From NCBI RefSeq assembly GCF_021462265.1, contig NZ_JAJONF010000010.1, positions 171,016 to 235,015 on the forward strand: a stretch of 64,000 bases of DNA. Reading direction: 5' to 3'. The notes beneath the pieces were generated by a model. The model searched no databases, was not told the origin of the DNA, and was given only the letters and a program-made list of their open reading frames with translations. The position numbers were made by a program, and so were the translations under genes. Shown one piece after another: positions 8,074 to 16,058 of this stretch (position 1 is its first letter; the number at the start of each line of letters is the position of its first letter). The DNA comes from Streptomyces shenzhenensis. GTDB lineage: Bacteria > Actinomycetota > Actinomycetes > Streptomycetales > Streptomycetaceae.

Positions 8074-9615
8074 TCAGTCGGCCGGCTCCTTGCGGCCCCC
8101 GGGTCGTCGGGGCCGGGCGCCGTGGGCGGCCGGGTCGCGGGCCACGGCGGCCACGGCGTCGGCGAGGCGGTCCAGTACCGCGGCCGCCTGTTCGTCGGTG
8201 ATGGTCAGCGGCGGCAGCAGTCGTACGACACCCGCATGGCGGCCGCCGAGTTCGACGATCAGGCCCCGCTCCAGGCAGGCACGCTGGACGGCCGCGGCCA
8301 GTTCGGGGGCGGCGGGGCGCGGCCCGGACCGAGGTCCACCGTCCCTCCCGCTCACCGCACCGCCCCGCGTCCGCACGGCAGCACCGGCTGGCTGGGCTTC
8401 CGCCTCCCCGGTGGCCTCCCCAGCCTCCTTGGCCTCCCTCGCGCGCTCCGCCGCCCCCGTGAGCGCCTCCCCTTCCGGATCCACCAGCTCCACCCCGATC
8501 ATCAGCCCCCGCCCCCGCACGTCCCCCACGCACGCGAAGTCGTCCTGGAGCCGACGCAGTTGGGAGAGCATGTGGGCGCCGAGGCGGCCCGCTCGTTCGG
8601 CGAGGGCGTTCTCGCGGACGTGGGCGAGGGTGGCGGCGCCGGCCGCCATGGCGAGCTGGTTGCCGCGGAAAGTACCGGCGTGGGCGCCGGGTTCCCACAC
8701 GTCGAGGTCGTCGCGGTAGACGACGACGGCCAGGGGGAGGCTGCCGCCGATGGCCTTGGACAGGACCATGACGTCGGGAGTGACGCCGCTGTGCTCGACG
8801 GCCCAGAAGGCACCGGTCCTGCCGACCCCGGTCTGGATCTCGTCGGCGATCAGGGGGATGGACCGGTCGGCGGTGAGCCGGCGCATCCGGCGGAGCCAGT
8901 CGTCCGGCGCGGGAATCACCCCGCCCTCGCCCTGGACGGGTTCGAGGATCATGCCGGCGGGGAGGGGGACGCCGGACTTGGGGTCGTCGAGGACGGTCTC
9001 GGTCCAGCGGGCGGCGAGTTCGGCGCCGCCAAGGCCGCCGACGCCGAACGGGCAGCGGTAGTCCTGGGGATAGGGCAGCCGGGCGACGCGGACCTCGCCG
9101 GCTCCGCCGGAGGCGGCCAGGGCGCCTGTGGTCATCCCGTGGTAGGCGCCGGCGAAGGCGAGGATGCCGGTGCGGCCGGTCGCGGCCCGGACGAGTTTGA
9201 AGGCCGCCTCGACGGCGTCCGTGCCGGCGGGCCCGCAGAACTGGACGCGGCCGCGGTCGGCGAGGCCGGGCGGCAGGGTGCGGAACAGTTCGGTGGTGAA
9301 GGCGTCCTTGACGGGGGTCGCCAGGTCGAGGACGGCGAGCGGGGCCCCGGAGTCGAGGACCTTGCGGATCGCTTCCAGCACGACGGGGTGGTTGTGTCCG
9401 AGGGCGAGGGTGCCGGCGCCGGAGAGGCAGTCCAGGTAGCGGCGTCCGTCGGCGCCCTCGATGGTCAGGCCGCGGGCCCGCACCGGCACGATGGGCAGGG
9501 CGCGCGCGTAGGTACGTGCCCGCGACTCACGCGCCGACTGACGCCTGAGGATCCCCTCGTGCGCCGCGTGCGCTCCCCCGAACGTCCCCCCGGTCACCGA
9601 CTCCGTCACGGCCAC
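8074..9615 (-). CDS. Diaminobutyrate--2-oxoglutarate aminotransferase (class III, PLP)
   Basis: The 513-residue product is a class-III aminotransferase of the DABA type that makes L-2,4-diaminobutyrate from aspartate semialdehyde. Features in order: GTDAVEAAFK near 131-140, GAYHGMT near 156-162, the PLP-binding IADEIQTG (Asp258) and the Schiff-base Lys287 in LSKAIGGSLP. Between about residues 383 and 436 there is an Ala/Glu/Gly/Arg-rich insert inside the small C-terminal domain, unusual for the family. The start is a GTG at 9615 with GGAGG 10 nt upstream. As first gene of the siderophore trio it supplies the diamine. No decarboxylase follows, so diaminobutyrate rather than 1,3-diaminopropane may be the building block. 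Confidence 0.88.
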   Translation of the reverse strand: MAVTESVTGGTFGGAHAAHEGILRRQSARESRARTYARALPIVPVRARGLTIEGADGRRYLDCLSGAGTLALGHNHPVVLEAIRKVLDSGAPLAVLDLATPVKDAFTTELFRTLPPGLADRGRVQFCGPAGTDAVEAAFKLVRAATGRTGILAFAGAYHGMTTGALAASGGAGEVRVARLPYPQDYRCPFGVGGLGGAELAARWTETVLDDPKSGVPLPAGMILEPVQGEGGVIPAPDDWLRRMRRLTADRSIPLIADEIQTGVGRTGAFWAVEHSGVTPDVMVLSKAIGGSLPLAVVVYRDDLDVWEPGAHAGTFRGNQLAMAAGAATLAHVRENALAERAGRLGAHMLSQLRRLQDDFACVGDVRGRGLMIGVELVDPEGEALTGAAERAREAKEAGEATGEAEAQPAGAAVRTRGGAVSGRDGGPRSGPRPAAPELAAAVQRACLERGLIVELGGRHAGVVRLLPPLTITDEQAAAVLDRLADAVAAVARDPAAHGARPRRPGGRKEPAD

Positions 9616-9841
9616 GGCTCGCTGTCCTCCCCGCTGTCCAGAGGCGAGTTGATCGGCGGGGACCGGGCGCAGGCAGCGGGCCCCCCACCGCTACCAACCC
9701 CGGACCGGTCGGCGGGTTACGGGTCACCTCGAGATCATTGCCGCGAGCTTGCCTTTCCTGGCCCGTCCGCCGTTCACCCCGCGGGACGCGGACCAACACG
9801 GACCCACCCCCAGCGCTCCCGACCGAGCCCCTCGCCGTGTC

Positions 9842-9871
9842 TTGACGTGAGGATCGAACGATTCATAACTT
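9842..9871 (+). promoter_or_regulatory. Candidate promoter of the glucarate dehydratase gene
   Basis: TTGACG at 9842-9847 is followed after 18 bp by TAACTT at 9866-9871, about 80 bp upstream of the start codon, in a locally AT-rich patch. It lies in the 337-bp divergent gap between the aminotransferase and the dehydratase. The rest of that gap shows no gene and no recognisable iron box. Confidence 0.5.
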
Positions 9872-9952
9872 GGCTCATCGATTTAGATATGTGATGCAGG
9901 TTTGCTGACTTGAACAGCGGTGAGTGCGACCGCGGACCGGAGGCAGTGGCCC

Positions 9953-11200
9953 ATGAGCACGAAGATCCGTGAGCTGATCGTCACCCCGATCGCCTTCCGT
10001 GACCCGCCGCTGCTGAACTCCAGCGGCGTCCACGAGCCGCTGGCCCTGCGGATCGTGCTCCAACTCGTGCTGGAGGACGGCACGGTGGGGCTCGGGGAGG
10101 CTCCCGGCGGCACGGCCCGGCTGGAGTGTCTCGAAGCGGCGGCGCGGCTCGTGGTGGGTATGGACGTCTTCGAGGTGACCGCCGTCACCGCGGCGATCGA
10201 CGCGGCTCTGTTCCCGACCGTGCCCAGCTCGCACGAACGCGGGTGGACCACGAGTGCGGTGGAGGTGGCCTGCCTCGACGCCCAGGGCAGGCTGCTCGGG
10301 CGCCCGGTCAGCGACCTGCTCGGCGGCCGGGTCCGGGACTCGGTGCCGTTCGCGGCCTATCTCTTCTACAAGTGGGCGGAGCATCCCGCCCTGGACGGCC
10401 GCCCGGCGGTCGGCGACGGCTGGGGCGCGGCGCTGGACCCGGCCGGGATCGTGGAGCAGGCCCGGCTGATGCGACAGCGGTACGGGTTCCGGTCGTTCAA
10501 GCTGAAGGGGGGCGTGCTCCCACCGGACGAGGAGATAGCGGCGATGCGGGCGCTCGCGGAGGCGTTCCCTGGCCAGCCGCTGCGGCTCGACCCGAACACG
10601 GCCTGGACGGTGGAGACGTCGGGGTACGTGGCACGGGAACTCGACGGCGTCCTCGAGTACCTGGAGGATCCGACCGCGACCATCGAGGGCATGGCGGCCG
10701 TGGCCGAGGAGTCGCCGCTCCCCCTCGCCACCAACATGTGCGTGATCGCCTGGGAGCACCTCCGGCCGGCGGTCGAGCGGAACGCGATCCAGGTGCTGCT
10801 CACCGACCACCACTACTGGGGCGGGCTGCGTCGCACCCGGGAACTCGCCGCCGTCTGCGAGGCGTTCGGCCTGGCCCTGTCCATGCACTCCAACTCGCAT
10901 CTGGGCATCAGCCTGGCCGCCATGACCCATGTCGCGGCGGCGATCCCGAACCTGGACCACTCCTGCGACACGCACTACCCGTGGAACAGCGCCGACGACG
11001 TGATCCGGCCCGGTGTGCTGGAGCTGGCCGACGGAGCGGTCCGGGTCCCCACCGGCCCGGGGCTCGGCGTCGAACTCGATCACGAGGTGCTCGACCGGCT
11101 GCACCGGCTGTACCTGGAGTCGGGAATGCGCACGCGTGACGACACCGGTTACATGCGACGCGTCGATCCCACCTACGAACTGCGGTTGCCTCGCTGGTGA
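9953..11200 (+). CDS. Glucarate dehydratase-type enolase superfamily enzyme
   Basis: The 415-residue product should dehydrate D-glucarate (or a close acid sugar) to 5-keto-4-deoxyglucarate. The superfamily's catalytic order is intact: KLK at residues 183-185, metal ligands Asp213 (RLDPN), Glu238 (LEDPT) and Asp285 (LLTDHHYWGG), and MHSNSHLGISL at 311-321, a string characteristic of glucarate dehydratases. Older annotations of this locus say chloromuconate cycloisomerase, but this histidine loop argues for GlucD. ATG at 9953 has GGAGG upstream. No other sugar-acid catabolic gene lies nearby, so it acts apart from a local pathway. Confidence 0.85.
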   Translation: MSTKIRELIVTPIAFRDPPLLNSSGVHEPLALRIVLQLVLEDGTVGLGEAPGGTARLECLEAAARLVVGMDVFEVTAVTAAIDAALFPTVPSSHERGWTTSAVEVACLDAQGRLLGRPVSDLLGGRVRDSVPFAAYLFYKWAEHPALDGRPAVGDGWGAALDPAGIVEQARLMRQRYGFRSFKLKGGVLPPDEEIAAMRALAEAFPGQPLRLDPNTAWTVETSGYVARELDGVLEYLEDPTATIEGMAAVAEESPLPLATNMCVIAWEHLRPAVERNAIQVLLTDHHYWGGLRRTRELAAVCEAFGLALSMHSNSHLGISLAAMTHVAAAIPNLDHSCDTHYPWNSADDVIRPGVLELADGAVRVPTGPGLGVELDHEVLDRLHRLYLESGMRTRDDTGYMRRVDPTYELRLPRW

Positions 11201-11299
11201 GGGCCGTAGCGAAACCGTTGCCCTTCCATGGGAAGCGGCGCACAGCGAGCGCATAGTGTGTGGCGCTGAAGTTCCTTACCAGCAGGGGGAGTCACCACC

Positions 11300-12523
11300 A
11301 TGCGATCCATCCGGCCGTCGTTCGCCCTTCGAGGGGGAAGGGGCGCGCCCCGTGCGCTGGCGGCCGTCGCCCTCGCCTCGGCTCTGGCACTGACCGCCAC
11401 CGCCTGCGGCGGCTCGGGCGACGACAACGCGGGCGGCCCGGCGTCCGCGTCCGCCACGGCCGGCACCGGTGACGGCAAGATCAAGATCCCGGACGACATC
11501 AAGAACAAGCTCAAAGAGCACGGGATCGACGTCGACAAATGGAAGAACGGCGCCTGGAAGAACTGGGACAAGAACGACTGGCTGCGCGAGGCCGACGACT
11601 TCATCAATCCCATCGTCAAGGGCCTGTGGGACCCGAACCGGATGCGCGACGCCAACGACCCCGACCAGGACAAGGGTGTTGACGCCAACGACATCTCCGG
11701 TGACCAGGGGGTGACCGACCCGACGCCGGAGCCGGTCCGGGCGAAGGCGGTGCGGCCGGCGTATCACGCGAGCGCGGCCACGGCCGGGAAGGTCTTCTTC
11801 GACTCCCCCGAGGGCACGATGGTCTGCTCGGCGACGGTCGTCGAGGACCCGGCGCACCCGGGCAAGTCCAACCTGGTGTGGACGGCGGGGCACTGTGTGC
11901 ACGCCGGCAGGAACGGCGGCTGGTACCGCAACATCGCGTTCGTGCCGTCGTACAACGACAAGGGGCTGACCGGTTCGGCGCTGGCGGCGGCGAACCGTTC
12001 GGAGATCGCGCCGTACGGCGTCTGGTGGGGGGACGGGGCGCAGACCTCGCAGCAGTGGATCGACCAGGGCGGTGAGACGGGCGGCCACGGGGCGTCGTAC
12101 GACTACGCCGTGATCCATGTGACGCCCGAGCAGGGTAATGGCGGCAAGTCACTTGAGGAGACGGTGGGTTCGGCGTTGCCGGTGAACTTCGACGCGCCCG
12201 CGGTGCCGAAGGTGCCGAGCATCACCGCCGCCGGGTATCCGGCGGCGAAGCCGTACGACGGGTCGCTGCTGTATCAGTGCGCGGACAAGCCGGGGCGGCT
12301 GTCGGTCGATGCGTCGGCGCCGACGATGTACCGGATCGGGTGCACGATGACCGGTGGGGCGTCGGGGGGCGGCTGGGTGGAGACGGGCGCCGACGGCAAG
12401 CCGGCGCTGGTGTCCAACACGTCGATCGGGCCGGTGAGTTCGGGGTGGCTGGCCGGGCCTCGGTTCGGGGACGTGGCCAGGGGTGTGTACGAGGGGGTCA
12501 GTAAGGAGTTCGCGGATCAGTGA
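11300..12523 (+). CDS. Secreted lipoprotein trypsin-like serine protease
   Basis: The 407-residue product begins with a twin-Arg-containing basic stretch, a hydrophobic segment and the lipobox LTATAC, predicting lipidation at Cys36 and an extracellular, membrane-anchored location. A charged Lys/Asp-rich linker (about 60-135) precedes a chymotrypsin-like domain with the triad His198 (TAGHC), Asp269 (YDYAVIHV) and Ser355 (GGASGG). The domain resembles V8/glutamyl-endopeptidase-like actinobacterial proteins. GGGGGAG lies 9 nt before ATG. It is monocistronic, ending at a hairpin shared with hflX. Substrate unknown. Confidence 0.87.
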   Translation: MRSIRPSFALRGGRGAPRALAAVALASALALTATACGGSGDDNAGGPASASATAGTGDGKIKIPDDIKNKLKEHGIDVDKWKNGAWKNWDKNDWLREADDFINPIVKGLWDPNRMRDANDPDQDKGVDANDISGDQGVTDPTPEPVRAKAVRPAYHASAATAGKVFFDSPEGTMVCSATVVEDPAHPGKSNLVWTAGHCVHAGRNGGWYRNIAFVPSYNDKGLTGSALAAANRSEIAPYGVWWGDGAQTSQQWIDQGGETGGHGASYDYAVIHVTPEQGNGGKSLEETVGSALPVNFDAPAVPKVPSITAAGYPAAKPYDGSLLYQCADKPGRLSVDASAPTMYRIGCTMTGGASGGGWVETGADGKPALVSNTSIGPVSSGWLAGPRFGDVARGVYEGVSKEFADQ

Positions 12524-12612
12524 GTGACCGCCGACTTGTCGCCACAGAGGTGTCTGTCAGTGGGCGGCTGACGGCCGCCGTGGGTTCCCCGCGCCCCTGA
12601 GGGGGGTGCGAA

Positions 12613-12656
12613 AAGGCCCGCCCCCTGGAAACTGCCGAACCAAGGGGGCGGGCCTT
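12613..12656. terminator. Bidirectional hairpin between the protease gene and hflX
   Basis: A perfect 14-bp inverted repeat (12613-12626 with 12643-12656) encloses a 16-nt loop, flanked by A and T residues that would serve both directions. It sits between two convergent genes. Confidence 0.85.
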
Positions 12657-12669
12657 CACTTGCGAACTG

Positions 12670-14160
12670 TCACGCGGCCGGAGCCGGAACGTACGGCGCG
12701 AGTTCCGCCGCCAGTTCCTCGTGCACCCGTACCTTGAGGAGGGTGCCCTCGGCGGTGTGTTCCTCCGAGAGGACCTCGCCCTCGTTGTGGGCGCGGGCCA
12801 CCAGCTTGCCGTGGGTGTACGGGACCAGGGCCTCGATCTCCACCGACGGGCGGGGCAGCTCGTTGTCGATCAGGGCGAGGAGTTCCTCGATGCCCAGGCC
12901 GGTGCGGGCCGAGACCGCGAGGGAGCGCTTCTCGTTGCGCAGCAGGCGCTGGAGGACCAGGGGGTCCGCCGCGTCCGCCTTGTTGATCACGACGATCTCG
13001 GGCACGTCGGTGGCGCCGACGTCCCTGATCACCTCGCGCACGGCGGCCAGCTGCTCCTCCGGAGCCGGGTGCGAGCCGTCGACCACGTGCAGGATCAGGT
13101 CGGAGTCGCCGACCTCCTCCATGGTGGAGCGGAACGCCTCGACCAGGTGGTGGGGCAGGTGGCGGACGAAGCCGACGGTGTCCGTCAGGGTGTACAGACG
13201 GCCGCTCGGGGTCTCCGCGCGGCGGACCGTCGGGTCCAGGGTCGCGAACAGGGCGTTCTCGACCAGGACGCCTGCGCCAGTGAGGCGGTTGAGCAGGGAG
13301 GACTTGCCGGCGTTGGTGTAGCCCGCGATGGCGACGGACGGCACCTTGTTGCGGCGGCGCTCCTGGCGCTTGATCTCGCGGCCGGTCTTCATCTCCGCGA
13401 TCTCCCGGCGCATCTTCGCCATCTTCTCGCGGATCCGCCGCCGGTCCGTCTCGATCTTGGTCTCACCGGGACCACGCGTGGCCAGGCCACCGCGACCGCC
13501 ACCCATCTGCCGGGACAGCGACTGACCCCAGCCTCGCAGCCGCGGCAGCATGTACTGCATCTGCGCGAGCGCGACCTGCGCCTTGCCCTCGCGGGACTTG
13601 GCGTGCTGGGCGAAGATGTCCAGGATCAGGGCGGTCCGGTCGATGACCTTGACCTTGACGACGTCCTCCAGCTGGATCAGCTGGCCCGGGCTGAGCTCAC
13701 CGTCGCAGATGACCGTGTCGGCGCCGGTTTCGAGGACGATGTCGCGCAGCTCCAGGGCCTTGCCGGAGCCGATGTAGGTGGCCGCATCCGGCTTGTCGCG
13801 GCGCTGGATGACGCCGTCGAGGACGAGCGCGCCCGCCGTCTCGGCGAGGGCCGCCAGTTCCGCGAGGGAGTTGTCCGCGTCCTGCACGGTGCCCGAGGTC
13901 CACACCCCGACCAGCACGACCCGCTCCAGGCGGAGCTGGCGGTACTCGACCTCGGTGACGTCCTCGAGCTCGGTGGAGAGGCCTGCCACGCGGCGCAGGG
14001 CCGCGCGCTCGGAGCGGTCGAACTGGTCGCCGTCCCGCTCTCCGTCGATCTCGTGGCTCCAGGCGACGTCCTCTTCCATCAGGGCATCGGCCCGAAGACC
14101 GTCGGGGTAGTCCTGCGCGAGGCGCCTGGTGTCCTGGGAAGGGGAAGAAGAGGAGGTCAT
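12670..14160 (-). CDS. hflX: Ribosome-associated GTPase HflX
   Basis: A 496-residue HflX GTPase that binds the 50S subunit and splits or rescues stalled ribosomes. The N-terminal HflX domain ends in the signature GGRGGLATRGPGETKIE, followed by a helical linker and the G domain: G1 GYTNAGKSS, G3 DTVGF, G4 NKAD, G5 SAR. The first 60 residues are an acidic actinobacterial extension. ATG at 14160 follows a clear AGGAGG-like purine run on the coding strand. It stands alone between the terminator and the M1 peptidase gene. Confidence 0.95.
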   Translation of the reverse strand: MTSSSSPSQDTRRLAQDYPDGLRADALMEEDVAWSHEIDGERDGDQFDRSERAALRRVAGLSTELEDVTEVEYRQLRLERVVLVGVWTSGTVQDADNSLAELAALAETAGALVLDGVIQRRDKPDAATYIGSGKALELRDIVLETGADTVICDGELSPGQLIQLEDVVKVKVIDRTALILDIFAQHAKSREGKAQVALAQMQYMLPRLRGWGQSLSRQMGGGRGGLATRGPGETKIETDRRRIREKMAKMRREIAEMKTGREIKRQERRRNKVPSVAIAGYTNAGKSSLLNRLTGAGVLVENALFATLDPTVRRAETPSGRLYTLTDTVGFVRHLPHHLVEAFRSTMEEVGDSDLILHVVDGSHPAPEEQLAAVREVIRDVGATDVPEIVVINKADAADPLVLQRLLRNEKRSLAVSARTGLGIEELLALIDNELPRPSVEIEALVPYTHGKLVARAHNEGEVLSEEHTAEGTLLKVRVHEELAAELAPYVPAPAA

Positions 14161-14360
14161 TGGGTCCTTACGTCGATGGGAATGCCGAAACCGGCTTTCA
14201 TTCAGTCAACGTACGAGTACCCCGGGAGATTCCCCGTGACCCGTACCGCGCCGGTCCCATGATGGTCGCACGGTACGGCTCGTCCCGGCACCGTGTTATT
14301 CCGGGGGGTCGCTCCGCCGTTGGTCGTTCCGGGGTCGCCCGGCCGTCGCTTCCCGGCCTG

Positions 14361-15989
14361 TTACTTGCCGGCCAGCTCCTTCGAGGCCGGGACCGGCTTC
14401 CAGTCCGGGTGGCCGGGCATCGGCGGGGTCTTCTCGCCGTACAGCCAGGCGTCGAGGAAGCCGGTGAGGTCGCGGTTCGCGATCGTGGAGGCCAGCCGGA
14501 CGAAGTCCGCGGTGGTCGCCGTGCCGTCCTTGTGCCGCTGGACCCAGGCCCGCTCCAGGCGCTCGAAGGCGGGCTTGCCGATCTCCTGACGCAGGGCGTA
14601 GAGGGCGAGGGCGGCGCCGTCGTAGATGTTCGGCCGGAAGATGCTGATCTTCTGGCCGGGCTCGGGGGCCTTGGGCAGGGCGGGCGGTCCGCCGGCGGCA
14701 CGCCAGCGGTCGGAGGCCCCGTATGCGGCCTTCATGCGGTTGACCATGGGCTGGTGGCCCTTCTCCTCCGCGTACAGCGCCTCGTACCAGGTGGCGTGGC
14801 CCTCGTTCAGCCAGACGTCGGACCAGACGCGCGGGCTGACGCTGTCGCCGAACCACTGGTGGGACAGCTCGTGCACCATGATCGACTCCAGGTACCACTT
14901 GGTGTGGGTGGGCTCGGTGAACAGGTGCTCCTCGAAGAGGGAGAGGGTCTGGGTCTCCAGCTCGAAGCCGGTGGAGGCCTGGGCCATGAGCACGCCGTAC
15001 GTCTCGAACGGGAAGGTGCCGACCTTGCGCTCCAGCCAGGCGATCTGGTCCGGGGTCTTCGCCAGCCAGGGTTCGAGTTTCCCGGCCTCGGCGCTCGGGA
15101 CGACGTCCCGGACGGGCAGTCCGTGCGGTCCGGCCCGGTGCAGTACGGCGGAGCGGCCGATGGAGACCTGGGCCAGCTCGGTGGCCATGGGGTGCTGGGT
15201 GCGGTAGGTCCAGGTGGTCGTGCGGCCGGTCCGGGACGCTTTCGCGGGCAGGCCGTTGGCTACGACGGTGTAGTCGTTCGGGGCGGTCACGTGGAAGGTG
15301 AACATCGCCTTGTCGGAGGGATGGTCGTTGCACGGGAAGACCCGGTGCGCGGCGTCGGCCTGGTTGGCCATGGCGAGCCCGTCGGCGGTGCGCACCCAGC
15401 CGCCGTCCTCGCCCTTGGCGGAGACCGGATCGCTGGTGTGCTTCACCGTGATCCGTGTCCGGTCGCCCCGCCGCAGTGGCCGGCCGGGTGTGACGACCAG
15501 GTCCTCACCGGCGCTCTCGAAGTCGGCGGGACGGCCGTCCACCTCGACGGACTCGACCTTGCCGTGCGCGAAGTCCAGATTGAGCCGGTCCAGGTCGGCG
15601 ATGGTCCGGGCGTCGATGGTGGTGACGGCCTCGAGCGGCGTGTCGTTGCTGCCGCGGTAGGTGAAGGAGAGGTCGTACGACGCCACGTCGTACCCCGGGT
15701 TGCCGAGGTACGGGAAGAGCCGGTCGCCGAGGCCGAGCGGGACCGGCGGGGCGCTCGCGCCGAGGAGGGCGACGGAGACGGCGGAGGCGAGCAGGGCGGC
15801 GGCCCGCCGGCGCCGGAGCGGACCGACGGCAGACGGGAGCGGGCCGGCGACACGCCGGGGCTGGCCGGGGCGGGCCACTGGTGGGCGGGTGCGTCCCGTC
15901 AGCGGCCGGGCTCCCGTCAGTGGGCCGGTGCGCCCCGTCAGCAGGTGAGTACGTCCCGTCAGCAGGCGAAAGCGGAGGGTGAGCGGCAT
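14361..15989 (-). CDS. Secreted M1-family zinc metallopeptidase
   Basis: The product (542 residues from the first ATG) is a gluzincin aminopeptidase-like enzyme with HELSH at 373-377, the third zinc ligand Glu396 (WLNEGHATW) and GFELETQ near 341-347 in place of the classic GAMEN loop. RRRRAAALLASAVSVALLGASA (about 59-80) is a likely signal peptide. Upstream of it the reading frame contains four imperfect LTGRT/LTGAR repeats (residues 9-36) with no SD sequence before the ATG; a GTG inside PVARP may be the true start, leaving a normal signal peptide. C-terminal ERAP-like domain is absent, as in short bacterial members. Confidence 0.87.
   Translation of the reverse strand: MPLTLRFRLLTGRTHLLTGRTGPLTGARPLTGRTRPPVARPGQPRRVAGPLPSAVGPLRRRRAAALLASAVSVALLGASAPPVPLGLGDRLFPYLGNPGYDVASYDLSFTYRGSNDTPLEAVTTIDARTIADLDRLNLDFAHGKVESVEVDGRPADFESAGEDLVVTPGRPLRRGDRTRITVKHTSDPVSAKGEDGGWVRTADGLAMANQADAAHRVFPCNDHPSDKAMFTFHVTAPNDYTVVANGLPAKASRTGRTTTWTYRTQHPMATELAQVSIGRSAVLHRAGPHGLPVRDVVPSAEAGKLEPWLAKTPDQIAWLERKVGTFPFETYGVLMAQASTGFELETQTLSLFEEHLFTEPTHTKWYLESIMVHELSHQWFGDSVSPRVWSDVWLNEGHATWYEALYAEEKGHQPMVNRMKAAYGASDRWRAAGGPPALPKAPEPGQKISIFRPNIYDGAALALYALRQEIGKPAFERLERAWVQRHKDGTATTADFVRLASTIANRDLTGFLDAWLYGEKTPPMPGHPDWKPVPASKELAGK
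15882..15965 (-). repeat. Imperfect tandem repeat encoding LTGRT units
   Basis: About four copies of a roughly 18-24-nt unit with core CTGACGGG occur at the 5' end of the M1 peptidase frame, read as LLTGRTH, LLTGRTGP, LTGARP and LTGRTRP. They lie before the predicted signal peptide and may be untranslated. Confidence 0.7.
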
Positions 15990-16058
15990 GAAACACCGCT
16001 ACCAGCGCACCCCGCCGTCAAGACGCCGACGCGCGACCGATCCACTCGAACGAGTAGG

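Noticed and set aside
7727..8698. An N-terminal extension of the IucA/IucC protein by over 300 residues
   Set aside because: The extension overlaps the aminotransferase C terminus out of frame and is Pro/Arg/Gly-rich with no domain; a TTG with a ribosome site at 7726 fits the family length.
7681..9894. A very long open frame on the plus strand opposite the aminotransferase gene
   Set aside because: It is antisense to a gene with clear catalytic motifs, its translation is low-complexity, and long antisense frames are expected at this GC content.
9616..9952. Iron box (DmdR site) upstream of the siderophore operon
   Set aside because: I searched for TTAGGTTAGGCTCACCTAA-like words and found none; only a weak promoter for the opposite gene is visible.
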